From CALCZU01 sp964396165 (lineage in GTDB: Bacteria; Bdellovibrionota; FAC87; UBA2466), in contig CAYNEF010000010.1 of NCBI GenBank assembly GCA_964396165.1, positions 19,675 to 83,674 of the forward strand: a DNA stretch of 64,000 nt, given 5' to 3'. Position numbers and translations under genes: made by a program. The notes beneath the pieces are model-generated. The model saw only the letters and a program-made list of their open reading frames with translations. It was not told where the DNA came from and ran no database searches. Shown one piece after another: positions 25,584 to 34,243 of the stretch; position 1 is the first letter of the stretch, and every line of letters starts with the position of its first letter.

Positions 25584-26569
25584 CAAACTCACTTCCCAAA
25601 ACATACCGAATTTTATCGGTTCTACTTCCTCTTTGCTTGGGAGTTTGGCTTTTGTTGTTTTCAGAAAAAAAATCTCCACCTATTGAAAATGTTATTGTCA
25701 GTATCGAATCAAAAGACCGCGCAAAGAACCAACATTATGTAGAGGAACTGGCTAAAAAACTAATTTCAGAATCCACAGGCAAAATCTCGCGTGTCGATTA
25801 TCATCATCAAGAGGAATCTCGCTTCTTTGCGAAGCACATGCCTCTTTTTGTAAGCGTAGAAGATTTGAAAAAGATCCGGAATTTTGTGAAGGAAAGCATC
25901 CAGTTTGAGAAAGATTTATTTGATCCTTTCAGCCATTTTAAGGGAAAGCGTTTAAAAGAGCCCTTTTTGGATTTCGAAGGGCTATTTGAAAAATACATTG
26001 TCTTAAAACCTCTGAAGAAATTGCCCGGAGGATACTTTGCCAATCCGGAAGGGACAAAGTGGGTTGCAATTATCCATAGAGGTAATGCTAAACCAAAAGA
26101 ATTCACGGATCTAGTCGAATCCGCCATAAGGGAAGTAAAAAAGAATGCATTTGCCTATGAAGTAGAGATCTCATTAGAAAAGGAAAAAGTGAATGAAGCA
26201 TCGATTGAGATTTGGGGATCGTTGCCACCCAAATTAGTAGAGAAAAAAACACAGGAAGAAGCGCGGATACTCAAAGACACGCTTCAAAAGCAAAGCAAGA
26301 TAGCCGCGGTCAAAGTACTGTCTGATTTTGTCCCAGAAGATCAAGATTCGAAAGTGGCAGTCTTAAAAGAAATTCAAAGTCTATTATCGCCAACGGTAGT
26401 AAAATTCTTAAGTGAGGAAGAAAGAAAAAGCGTGGAAAAATTTCTATCGTTGGATGTCTTCAAGCCTTTTACGGCCGCAGAACTGCCTATTTCGTTGCAG
26501 CTCAAAGAAAATGCGGTTTTGGTTTACGCAAAAGAACCTCTTACCCCAAAGGATTTAGAGATTCGTTAG
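25580..26569 (+). CDS. RND/MMPL-like porter-domain protein lacking the membrane channel
   Basis: A 329-residue protein with one N-terminal hydrophobic helix (ILSVLLPLCLGVWLLLF). The next 170 residues resemble the first periplasmic porter domain of MMPL/HpnN-type RND proteins (MPLFVSVEDLKKIRNFV, GGYFANPEGTKWVAIIHRG). The rest (EEARILKDTLQ, then VLSDFVPEDQDSKVAVLKEI and LSEEERKSVEKFL) resembles the second porter domain. The transmembrane bundle that normally lies between them and after them is absent. This reading rests on memory of family sequences. It starts by ATGA overlap with the protease gene and is probably anchored in the inner membrane. Confidence 0.55.
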   Translation: MTNSLPKTYRILSVLLPLCLGVWLLLFSEKKSPPIENVIVSIESKDRAKNQHYVEELAKKLISESTGKISRVDYHHQEESRFFAKHMPLFVSVEDLKKIRNFVKESIQFEKDLFDPFSHFKGKRLKEPFLDFEGLFEKYIVLKPLKKLPGGYFANPEGTKWVAIIHRGNAKPKEFTDLVESAIREVKKNAFAYEVEISLEKEKVNEASIEIWGSLPPKLVEKKTQEEARILKDTLQKQSKIAAVKVLSDFVPEDQDSKVAVLKEIQSLLSPTVVKFLSEEERKSVEKFLSLDVFKPFTAAELPISLQLKENAVLVYAKEPLTPKDLEIR

Positions 26570-26722
26570 AAGGCGGTTCTCAACCGTTCGAATAAATCCG
26601 GTAGGCTCTAAAATTATTATATGAGTGAGTTTTCGAATGGTGAGTGCCTCTTCCGCGCTCTTGTGGGTACTGTGGCTTAGCGGTTTGGATGACATTCGCT
26701 TGGAAGCCCACCAGATTTCTTC

Positions 26723-27250
26723 TTAGCGTTCCTTAGTTTTTATTCGCTGCCGATTTAGTATTCTTTTTCTCGGCGTATAGGGGATGACGCCTTTAGCTTC
26801 GTGTTCGTTTTGTAGAATGTAGGCCAGCACGCCTTTAAAATCCCGTCCCCATTGCACGATTCTTGAGTAGACTCGTTCCGTCCAAAACTTCTTTATCTTC
26901 AAATTTGAATGTGAAAGTACCTTCTTTGCGAGAATTCCCGCGAAGACCTTCAAAAAAGAAGCGATTTGTAGTTTATCCTTTCCCTGAATACATAAATGGA
27001 GGTGGTTTCTATTGATAGCGAACTTGTACACTTTGATGTGAAATTTTAGAGCGTAAAGGGAAAGTCTTGCCTTAATAAGATGTTCAAAGCGTATGAGAGA
27101 TAACTTTCCAATCGCTACATCACTTCGCATCACAAGATGAAGCGGTTTTGAAAGAACAATGGGTCTCTTACCTTTTCTTTTCCCATGTAAAAGACTCCCA
27201 CCAAATTCGAGGGAAGTTTTCTTCTCGTTAAAAAGTAACTGCTGTTTCAT
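26723..27250 (-). mobile_element. REP-associated tyrosine transposase (RAYT, Y1/HUH type)
   Basis: A 175-residue Y1 transposase-like protein of the RAYT group, domesticated relatives of IS200/IS605 TnpA that act on REP hairpins. It has PLHLVMRSD near residue 36, the metal-binding HUH motif as NHLHLCIQG, and a C-terminal helix with the catalytic-type tyrosine (VLAYILQNEHE). Length is normal for RAYT. It is intact and is not flanked by recognisable inverted or direct repeats in the 150-base gap on one side or the 300-base gap on the other. The palindrome at 10679 is the only REP-like element I see within reach. Confidence 0.85.
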
Positions 27251-27552
27251 TATGCAGTCGTAAAAGGAAAGGTTAAGAATAACAAGAGAAAAAAAGGATT
27301 AAAATATGAACGTTAAATCCAAAGTAATATCTTTTTTGCGTCCGACCTTACTTTATAAGAATGAAACGTGGGGCGCTCCAATTTGACTGTTGAAAACTGC
27401 GAATAGGCAGTATTTAAAAAAGAGTTAAAAGAAACTAACTTGAAAGGCCATGAAAAAGTCACGAACACTTAGACAAAGGCTGAGAAAAAAGTCTGGAAAG
27501 ATCTCCAATGAGATACAAATATAGAAAAAATCTGTTGGGCAGTCTGAGGTAT
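27251..27552. other. Non-coding gap between two leftward genes
   Basis: This 302-base A+T-rich stretch holds the upstream region of the RAYT gene. I see no RNA gene or strong hairpin. Two tiny open frames have plausible sites: 27306-27386 (26 codons, AGGA upstream) and 27450-27524 (24 codons, Lys/Arg-rich, AAAGG upstream). Neither can be supported as a gene. Confidence 0.5.
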
Positions 27553-28251
27553 TTAGTTCACAGCTGCGATTTCTTCCGAATCATTCAAATAAGAAGTGGG
27601 TGCGTAGGGGCGGATTTTATCGTGGATATATTTTTCAAGTTCTACATTTTTTTTTGCTGATTCATCTTTAAATCCATTTTTTATAAGATGCTGGTTTGCT
27701 AGTACGGCTGCTGCCCAGCCATGTAATGTGCCGTGATCAAAAACGGGCGCGAGATCTCCCACAGAATAAATACAGTTTGTTGAACCTTTTCCGTTTTTTC
27801 CAATCGCGTTGTTATGAATGACTGGAACAAGCGCCTGGTATTTTACATTTCCAGAACTTAAAAGTTCGTATCTTTCTTTTGCCAGATCAAAGTGTTTTTT
27901 TGTAGTGGGGATCACTTCTCCGCATTTCACACGCGAGCCGGCGCGTCTGGCAAATGCCAGTGTATCTTCGAAAGAAAAACTTTTTCCCGGGTAAGAAAAT
28001 GCCCAGACACCGAGAGAAAGCGTTTTTGAAAAATTGTCCGGAAGCCAGCTGATATCAATGTTGTTTATGCCTTCTCCCGTAGCGGCATTTGCTTTTTCCC
28101 CTAATTCCATAAAGCGGGCAAAGACATGAGAGTTGCCAACCGTGTTATAAGCATCTTCGTAACCACAGACTACATAGTGGTATTGTGACGCTGCGCAGAC
28201 GCGTGCTAAAATAAAGAACACCCAGAGGACGGACAGTTTGTAGGATTGCAT
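27553..28251 (-). CDS. Exported hypothetical protein, possibly a permuted papain-like fold
   Basis: I do not recognise the family. The 232-residue protein has a signal peptide (YKLSVLWVFFILARVCAAS). The mature part has a His in GNSHVFARFMEL and, later, GSTNCIYSVGDLA. A His before an NC motif is the order found in circularly permuted NlpC/P60-like proteins, so a cysteine hydrolase of that fold is possible, but I cannot confirm it. The ATG at 28251 is preferred over one 15 codons upstream because it opens directly into the signal peptide. No partner gene points to a role. Confidence 0.6.
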   Translation of the reverse strand: MQSYKLSVLWVFFILARVCAASQYHYVVCGYEDAYNTVGNSHVFARFMELGEKANAATGEGINNIDISWLPDNFSKTLSLGVWAFSYPGKSFSFEDTLAFARRAGSRVKCGEVIPTTKKHFDLAKERYELLSSGNVKYQALVPVIHNNAIGKNGKGSTNCIYSVGDLAPVFDHGTLHGWAAAVLANQHLIKNGFKDESAKKNVELEKYIHDKIRPYAPTSYLNDSEEIAAVN

Positions 28252-28374
28252 CTCTCTATTTTCGTATATTAATTCGATTTTTGAAAAACAATTCACAGTC
28301 CGCCCACCGCTTTTAACCGATAAAGCCTAAGAGCGTTGCGTAAAACGCTTCATTCCTAAATTTCGGAGTCCTTT

Positions 28375-30444
28375 ATGAAAAAGAGTTATCTATTCTTTCT
28401 ATTATTCTGTGCGGCTGTTTTTTCCGCTAGCCCTGACATTACAGCCATCATGAGTGGATCCCAGGTACTTTGGCAAAAAGGACAATTCACTCCCTGTAGT
28501 CTGGTTGAGGGACAAGAAATTACTATACTCGGAAGTGGGTTCGGTAGTGGCGTGGATGTGGACTACTCGAAAGTTCTCTTTGGAAAAATACGCGCCTTAG
28601 AAAGAGATTTGCCCATGTATGAAGGCAAGATTGATTATTTAAATGCTTTATTTTTTGAATTAGACAATCAAGTGGATAGTTGGAAGAAAGATATTCTTTC
28701 CTGGAACGACAATCAAATTACTTTAAGAGTTCCCTCAATAGCGTATCAAGGCCCGTTAAAAATCAGTGTTGCCAATAGAACAGGTAGCGTTGCCTCCCTT
28801 GTGGATCCGTCTAAGCCTTTTATGGCAAGAGATCCACTTACAGAAAGAATCGCAGGATTTAATTATGTCTACGGTGTTGTTTCAAGACTCGGAGATTTTT
28901 TTGAGAGCAACGAAGTCCCTTTAACGATTGAAAACTCGAGATACGAACAAATGCTGAAAGAAGGGGAATCAATTTTCTGGAATTATAGTTTTAACATTGG
29001 GATCGTACACCACATCAAGGGCCTGGACTGGTCAAAGATAGTCACTAAAAAAACAATAGATCCTGTAACAAACAAAACAGCGGATCCCGAAACTTTGTTT
29101 GGAGCCATTCCGCTTCGTGCGGGCGAAGTCCCTCTTGTTGCGTCCACTAAAGTACATTTTGATTCTTATCCGTCGCAAAATCCTGTGAAACCGATTGCGC
29201 CAGGGGTGAACGAACTGACTTCTGGATACGCTACTCCGAGTCCTTACGTCGGTTATCCGTATAACGATTACAAAAGTATCTCTGGGCATAAAGCAAAGTG
29301 GATTGGAATGACTTGTGCTTCTTGTCACAGCCAAAAAGTAACTTATGAAGCAGAGCCTGGCGTTCGCATCTCTAAAGTGTTCCCTGGACTTCCCAATGGC
29401 AAATGGAGCATGCGTTGGTCCATTCTTGGAATGAAGGGAATTAAAGGTAAAGAAAAAATAAACGGTGTTGATGTTGAAACAGATAGAAGTTTGATTTTGT
29501 ATGCAGTCCCCAATGGCACAGGCGAACATACGCTCGTCCGTCCGGCAGGAGAGAGCAGCATTTATGATAACGACTTTCTTTTCTCACCAAGTGCCATTCC
29601 GATTATTACTCGCCACACACCCATGCGACGCGCGCTTTCTCGCACTGAAATGATCGCAGGCTTTGAAGGCAGTTACTTGCATGCAGAAGAACCAGATGGT
29701 GCGGTGGGAGCTTTAAACAATAACGGGATTAAAGCATTCACAGTCTATATGGATTCTTTAGATAAAGACGATGCGACATTAAAGAGAATCGCTGTGTACC
29801 GAACGCTCGGGAAAAAAGGTCTTTTATCCCTTGTGGAAAATGCCAGTGAAGGAAAAATTGTGAAAGAAGGATATAGTAATTATCCAGCACTCGAAAAACG
29901 TCTGGAAGCTGGAAAAAGTATTTTTAACCGCGATTGCAGGCAATGCCATACTCCAAACTTTGGAACGCACTCTGATGAACGCATGTATGGATTTGATGAA
30001 GTGGGAACTTATTTTGCGCCGACGTTATTTCAACAGCAAGTACAGAGCGTGCGTACCGCGATAGTCAGAAATTTATATTTCAGCGAAGAACGCGGACTTT
30101 TGCATGATGCCCATGTAAAAAGTGTAGAAGATTTAATCCACCCTGACAGGTGCATAGAAGGTACAGCACTTTATAACAAGTATTACACGTTAAACGCACA
30201 GACATTTAAAATCGCGAAAGGCAATGCGGCCCAAGAACGCGCTTTAAGAGCAATTGCGAATTTCGTGGATGTAGAGTGGGATAAGGCAAACCTTTATTAC
30301 GATTACCAGGGAATGAGAAAAAACTTTGGCGTAAGAGAGTTTAAAACGAAGTCACCCGTACAAATTCCCGTGGCACCGCACCCCTGGTGTGTTAAACAGG
30401 TAAATGAAGTAGAAGATTTAACGCTGTACTTAATGACACTGTAA
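28375..30444 (+). CDS. Exported two-haem c-type cytochrome with an N-terminal IPT/TIG domain
   Basis: A 689-residue protein with a signal peptide (YLFFLLFCAAVFSAS). Residues about 20-140 look like an IPT/TIG immunoglobulin-like domain (LVEGQEITILGSGFGSG, then NQITLRVPS). Two haem c motifs follow: CASCH near residue 315 and CRQCH near residue 522. The region FEGSYLHAEEPDG lies between them. The size and two-haem layout recall RoxA-type oxygenases and MauG/cytochrome c peroxidase relatives, but I cannot place it in one. It should work in the periplasm or be secreted. CGGAG lies nine bases before the ATG. Confidence 0.8.
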   Translation: MKKSYLFFLLFCAAVFSASPDITAIMSGSQVLWQKGQFTPCSLVEGQEITILGSGFGSGVDVDYSKVLFGKIRALERDLPMYEGKIDYLNALFFELDNQVDSWKKDILSWNDNQITLRVPSIAYQGPLKISVANRTGSVASLVDPSKPFMARDPLTERIAGFNYVYGVVSRLGDFFESNEVPLTIENSRYEQMLKEGESIFWNYSFNIGIVHHIKGLDWSKIVTKKTIDPVTNKTADPETLFGAIPLRAGEVPLVASTKVHFDSYPSQNPVKPIAPGVNELTSGYATPSPYVGYPYNDYKSISGHKAKWIGMTCASCHSQKVTYEAEPGVRISKVFPGLPNGKWSMRWSILGMKGIKGKEKINGVDVETDRSLILYAVPNGTGEHTLVRPAGESSIYDNDFLFSPSAIPIITRHTPMRRALSRTEMIAGFEGSYLHAEEPDGAVGALNNNGIKAFTVYMDSLDKDDATLKRIAVYRTLGKKGLLSLVENASEGKIVKEGYSNYPALEKRLEAGKSIFNRDCRQCHTPNFGTHSDERMYGFDEVGTYFAPTLFQQQVQSVRTAIVRNLYFSEERGLLHDAHVKSVEDLIHPDRCIEGTALYNKYYTLNAQTFKIAKGNAAQERALRAIANFVDVEWDKANLYYDYQGMRKNFGVREFKTKSPVQIPVAPHPWCVKQVNEVEDLTLYLMTL

Positions 30445-31128
30445 ATGGAACTAAAACCGATTCAGATACTTTTTGAAGATAACGAGCTCATTGTTGTCTT
30501 TAAACCACACCGTACTCCAATTCAAAAAGACAAAACCGGACACCCAAATCTGTTTGAACAAGTTTGCCTTTATCTAAAAGAAAAACACCAGGTCTCAGAA
30601 AAAATTTATCTGGGTATGGTGCACAGAATCGATCGCGCGGCTTCTGGAATAATCGTTTTTGCCAAAACTAGTCAGGCAGCAAATCATCTCTCCGAGCAAT
30701 TTCGTAATCGTACGGTCGAAAAATTCTATGAAGCACTTGTGGAAAATAAACCGAACGAACAATCGGGGAAATTGATTTCTTATCTTAGTTCACCCGATGA
30801 GGGCCCTAGCTTAGTTTACGCTGTTGAGACTCAAGGAACAAAAAAAGCGGAACTAAATTTCGAAGTAATCGGCACGAAAAGTCAGTTGAGTTTAGTGCGG
30901 ATAAAGTTACTCACCGGAAGAAGACACCAGATTCGCGCACAGCTTGCCGCTATCGGTTGCCCGCTTTTAGGAGATGGCAAATATGGAAGTAAAACTCCTT
31001 TTTTGACTGGTTCGATAGCACTTGTTGCAAGAGAACTTTCTTTTCTGCACCCAACTACAAATAAAGTGCAGCAATTTCAAATCCCATCTTCTCTTTCCTC
31101 TGTGAATCAATTCTATCACCACAACTAA
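30445..31128 (+). CDS. RluA-family pseudouridine synthase without an S4 domain
   Basis: A 227-residue RNA pseudouridine synthase. The catalytic motif is HRIDRAASGIIVFAKT, and the family's GRRHQIRAQL and LLGDGKYG follow. It begins directly with the catalytic domain (ELIVVFKPHRTP), with no S4 domain, as in TruC/RluA-type enzymes. The RNA target cannot be told. The ATG starts immediately after the cytochrome stop codon. Confidence 0.92.
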   Translation: MELKPIQILFEDNELIVVFKPHRTPIQKDKTGHPNLFEQVCLYLKEKHQVSEKIYLGMVHRIDRAASGIIVFAKTSQAANHLSEQFRNRTVEKFYEALVENKPNEQSGKLISYLSSPDEGPSLVYAVETQGTKKAELNFEVIGTKSQLSLVRIKLLTGRRHQIRAQLAAIGCPLLGDGKYGSKTPFLTGSIALVARELSFLHPTTNKVQQFQIPSSLSSVNQFYHHN

Positions 31129-31265
31129 CACGAGTAAGATTAGAGTTAATAGCTCTAACCTATTGAAAATACAATATTATTGCTGTAGCTTGTGAGGAGT
31201 TATTATTTACGACACGCTTCCCAGTGCCATTTGACCACAACTCAGCCTAAAGTTATGAATAGACA

Positions 31266-33080
31266 GTGATTAACAGATTAGAAATTTCAGGTCTCGCCAT
31301 TATCGATTCCTTATCGATTGATTTCTCAAGTGGTTTTAATGTCATTACAGGGGAAACGGGTGCAGGAAAATCGATTCTCATCCGTGCCTTAAATTTTTTA
31401 ACCGGTGCAAAAGCCAGCAAAGAACAAGTCAGACAAGGAGTTGAAGTCGCAAAAGTCTTGGGTGAATTTTTAATTCCCAAAGATCATGTGGCTAGACGCG
31501 CTCTTGAAACTTTCGGAATTCCATTCGAAGAAGAGGGCGAAGATATTTCGCTTCTTATCCGACGCAATTTGAATTCAACCGGGCGTGCGCAGTCGTGGAT
31601 TAACGACACTCTCGTTACGTCTCAAGTGTTACGCGAAGTGGGCGGCACTCTTGTGGATGTATTCGGGCAACACGAAAACCAACGCCTTTTAAAGTCGACG
31701 GAACATCTTTCTTACTTAGATTTATTTATTTCCGATAAGTCCGCATCTGTAAAAGTAGTGGAGCTATCAAAAGGCTGCCAGGAGATCGTAGCAAAGATCC
31801 GCGAGCATCTTGTTTCTTACGAGACCAAAACACGCGACAAAGATTATATTGAGTTTCGTCTTGCAGAACTAAAAAAGTTTGGTCCTTCGCTTGAAGATTA
31901 CAACCGTGTCGAAACGCTTGTCAGAAGTTCCGACAAAGTGGTTCAGGTGCGAGAAACATTTTCTAAAGCAGTACAATGTTTGGACGGTGAAGACGGCAAT
32001 ATCTCGCAACGCCTAAAAGAGTGTGCCCGTATCTTAGAAAAAACAGGTGGTAAGGGAGAATTTGATTTAGATCCCATCATCGAAACAGCCAGACGCCTTG
32101 CGAGTGAAGCAGAAGATTTAAGCTTTACGCTAGAAAAGAAATTTCAAGAATACGATATCGATGAAAATGAACTCGAAGAGTCGCAAAAACGCCTCTATGG
32201 TTATCAAGATCTTATGCGAAAGCATTCGACAAGAGACATCGGTCTTTTGGTCGCCGAAAAAGAAAAGCTCGAATCAGAGTTGGAATCGATTGAATCTTTT
32301 GAGACAAATTTAAAAAAGTGGCTTTCTGAACTGGACAAGCTATCGCAGGAGTTTGAAAAAGCCTCTGGCCAACTTTCTCAGTTACGTGAAAAAGCTGGGT
32401 TAAACATCAAAAAGAGAGTAGAGGCAGAACTCCAAGAGCTTTCCATGAAGGGTGCTCGTTTTGATGTGGTTTTTGAGAAAGTAGCACATGCGGTAGAAGC
32501 TCTCGACTTTACCAATTTCAGTCCAGAGCTATCTAAAATTTGGGACTCGTGCAAAAAACGACTTGAAAAGCTTTCTTCCCATGGGGCAGAGAAGGTTGAA
32601 TTTTTACTAGCTTCCAATCCCGGTGAATCGATGTTGCCACTGAACCGCATTGCTTCAGGTGGTGAACTTTCCCGTATCATGCTGGCTTTGAAAAAAACAT
32701 TGGCCGTCGATGCAGAGACCTGTGTGCTCGTTTTTGATGAAATCGATACCGGAATTTCAGGGCGTGTGGCGGACGTAGTCGGGTTAAAAATGAAGGAGTT
32801 GAGTCTTTCCTTCCAGGTCATTTGTATCTCTCACTTGTCCCAAGTCGCTGTATTCGCCGACACCCACTACCTTGTACAAAAAGTGGGCAAAAAGTCCCGC
32901 ACGGAAACGGAAATTATCCTTCTTTCCAAAGAAGAAAGTGCCAAAGAAATTGCCCGCCTTATTTCAGGGGCCGAAGTAAGTAAAAGTAGTCTTGTACATG
33001 CAAAAGGCCTGATTATTGCTGCTCAATCTCGCATCGCATCAAGCAAGAAATCGTCTAAAAGCGAAGCACGTACACATTAG
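31266..33080 (+). CDS. recN: DNA repair protein RecN
   Basis: RecN is an SMC-like ATPase acting in double-strand break repair. The 604-residue product has the Walker A motif TGETGAGKS near residue 36, a long central coiled coil (residues about 160-360), the ABC signature ASGGELSRIMLALK and Walker B VLVFDEIDTGISG. It is somewhat longer than E. coli RecN (553). The start is GTG 31266 (MINRLEISGLAIID). No LexA-type operator is obvious in the 137-base gap upstream, which contains a short palindrome TTAGAG...CTCTAA at about 31139-31160. Confidence 0.96.
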   Translation: MINRLEISGLAIIDSLSIDFSSGFNVITGETGAGKSILIRALNFLTGAKASKEQVRQGVEVAKVLGEFLIPKDHVARRALETFGIPFEEEGEDISLLIRRNLNSTGRAQSWINDTLVTSQVLREVGGTLVDVFGQHENQRLLKSTEHLSYLDLFISDKSASVKVVELSKGCQEIVAKIREHLVSYETKTRDKDYIEFRLAELKKFGPSLEDYNRVETLVRSSDKVVQVRETFSKAVQCLDGEDGNISQRLKECARILEKTGGKGEFDLDPIIETARRLASEAEDLSFTLEKKFQEYDIDENELEESQKRLYGYQDLMRKHSTRDIGLLVAEKEKLESELESIESFETNLKKWLSELDKLSQEFEKASGQLSQLREKAGLNIKKRVEAELQELSMKGARFDVVFEKVAHAVEALDFTNFSPELSKIWDSCKKRLEKLSSHGAEKVEFLLASNPGESMLPLNRIASGGELSRIMLALKKTLAVDAETCVLVFDEIDTGISGRVADVVGLKMKELSLSFQVICISHLSQVAVFADTHYLVQKVGKKSRTETEIILLSKEESAKEIARLISGAEVSKSSLVHAKGLIIAAQSRIASSKKSSKSEARTH

Positions 33081-33166
33081 TTAACGCCCCCCATAATAAA
33101 TCTTGTCGCATTCCTAATATTACGGTTAGTCTTTCTTAAAAATACATTCACCAGGAGAAACTTAAC

Positions 33167-34180
33167 ATGCGAGTTACCTTAACCTTTATCGGCCTTCTTC
33201 TAACGGCAAATTTGTTTGCCAAAGGGTTGACCATTAATGCTGCTGAAATCGGGATTGGAAAATTCCATCGCCACGACAACAAACAGCACATGTACGAAAA
33301 CCAAAACGCATGGTCTCCTTACATTCTTCCTGAAGGGGAAATCAAAAATCTTCCTTATGTAAAAGAAGTTTCCAGCGATACCGTCACAATCTTCTTCGAC
33401 ACACTTGAAGGTTTGTTGAAACAGATGGTGAAAATTGCGAACGACAGAAACGAAAAAGTCGTCGTAATGAACATTAATGCTCATGGTCTTCCAGGCGGAA
33501 TGTGGTTTCCTGCAACGGAAAAAATCATGAACAGCTGGTCTTGCATGCAGTGGAAACAAGCGGCACAAGGCGGCGACGAAGGCAATTACAACCAATATTA
33601 TTCTGCTGTTTCCAAAGAAGACATCATGCAATTGCGTGAGTATTCCAAAACGGGTGGTAACATGCCTTGCGTAACTTCCGGCACTCAATGGAAAACAGTG
33701 GTCGCAACAATTCCTGGGATGAAAGAAGTCTTTGCTGATGGCGCTAGAGTGAATCTTTTGTCCTGTTTAGTCGGTCTTGGCCCTGTCGGAGACAAGTTCA
33801 CCAAAGAATTGGCTCAAATTCTTTTTGGAGAAACAAAAGGATCTGTCCGCACTTCCATCAAATTGGGTCTTGGCGACTGGTCGATGCCTGAAGGAATGGG
33901 ATTTTGGGACTACATTGACGACGAACAACTTGCAAAAGACAACGCAGTTTACCCTGTGAATAAAAAAGATCGCGATATCATGCAAAAAGGACCGGTGCGT
34001 GTCGCTTCTTTGGATAAAGGACAATGGGGCACAAAAGTAGTCGAAGGTTTGGACTTCATGTCTTTAGATGGCGCTTTTGACTCGGGCTTTGTCGTTCCTG
34101 AACCAGTATTGAATGTGAAAGGAATCAAACCAAGCCGGTTGAGAATTCCTGGTACTTCTCAATACGTAGAAGTTCAGTAA
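33167..34180 (+). CDS. Exported caspase-fold-like (clan CD) protein
   Basis: A 337-residue protein with a signal peptide (MRVTLTFIGLLLTANLFAKG). A hydrophobic strand leads to His106-Gly (VVVMNINAHGLPGG), and a second strand leads to Cys200 (RVNLLSCLVGLG) followed by GDKFTKELAQILFG. This His-Gly/Cys layout with strand support is the catalytic dyad arrangement of clan CD cysteine peptidases and of the DUF4347 family. The match is inference from pattern; the full protein is otherwise unknown to me. AGGAG sits before the ATG and a strong terminator follows. It probably acts outside the cytoplasm. Confidence 0.65.
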   Translation: MRVTLTFIGLLLTANLFAKGLTINAAEIGIGKFHRHDNKQHMYENQNAWSPYILPEGEIKNLPYVKEVSSDTVTIFFDTLEGLLKQMVKIANDRNEKVVVMNINAHGLPGGMWFPATEKIMNSWSCMQWKQAAQGGDEGNYNQYYSAVSKEDIMQLREYSKTGGNMPCVTSGTQWKTVVATIPGMKEVFADGARVNLLSCLVGLGPVGDKFTKELAQILFGETKGSVRTSIKLGLGDWSMPEGMGFWDYIDDEQLAKDNAVYPVNKKDRDIMQKGPVRVASLDKGQWGTKVVEGLDFMSLDGAFDSGFVVPEPVLNVKGIKPSRLRIPGTSQYVEVQ

Positions 34181-34205
34181 ATTTAATTTTACTTAAATGT
34201 TTGAA

Positions 34206-34241
34206 TAGAGCTGGTAGTGAAAACTACCGGCTCTTTTTTTT
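34206..34241 (+). terminator. Rho-independent terminator
   Basis: The stem AGAGCTGGTAGT / ACTACCGGCTCT with loop GAAA (one internal mismatch) is followed by eight Ts. It ends the clan CD-like gene; the leftward neighbour's stop is three bases beyond. Confidence 0.93.
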
Positions 34242-34243
34242 AC

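Noticed and set aside
26570..26722. tRNA-like fragments (CCGTTCGAAT and TTAGCGG...TTGGAAG) near the RAYT gene
   Set aside because: No cloverleaf, acceptor stem or complete anticodon arm can be folded on either strand.
27306..27524. Two tiny open frames (26 and 24 codons) with plausible ribosome sites
   Set aside because: Too short and without recognisable features; base composition does not separate them from the surrounding gap.
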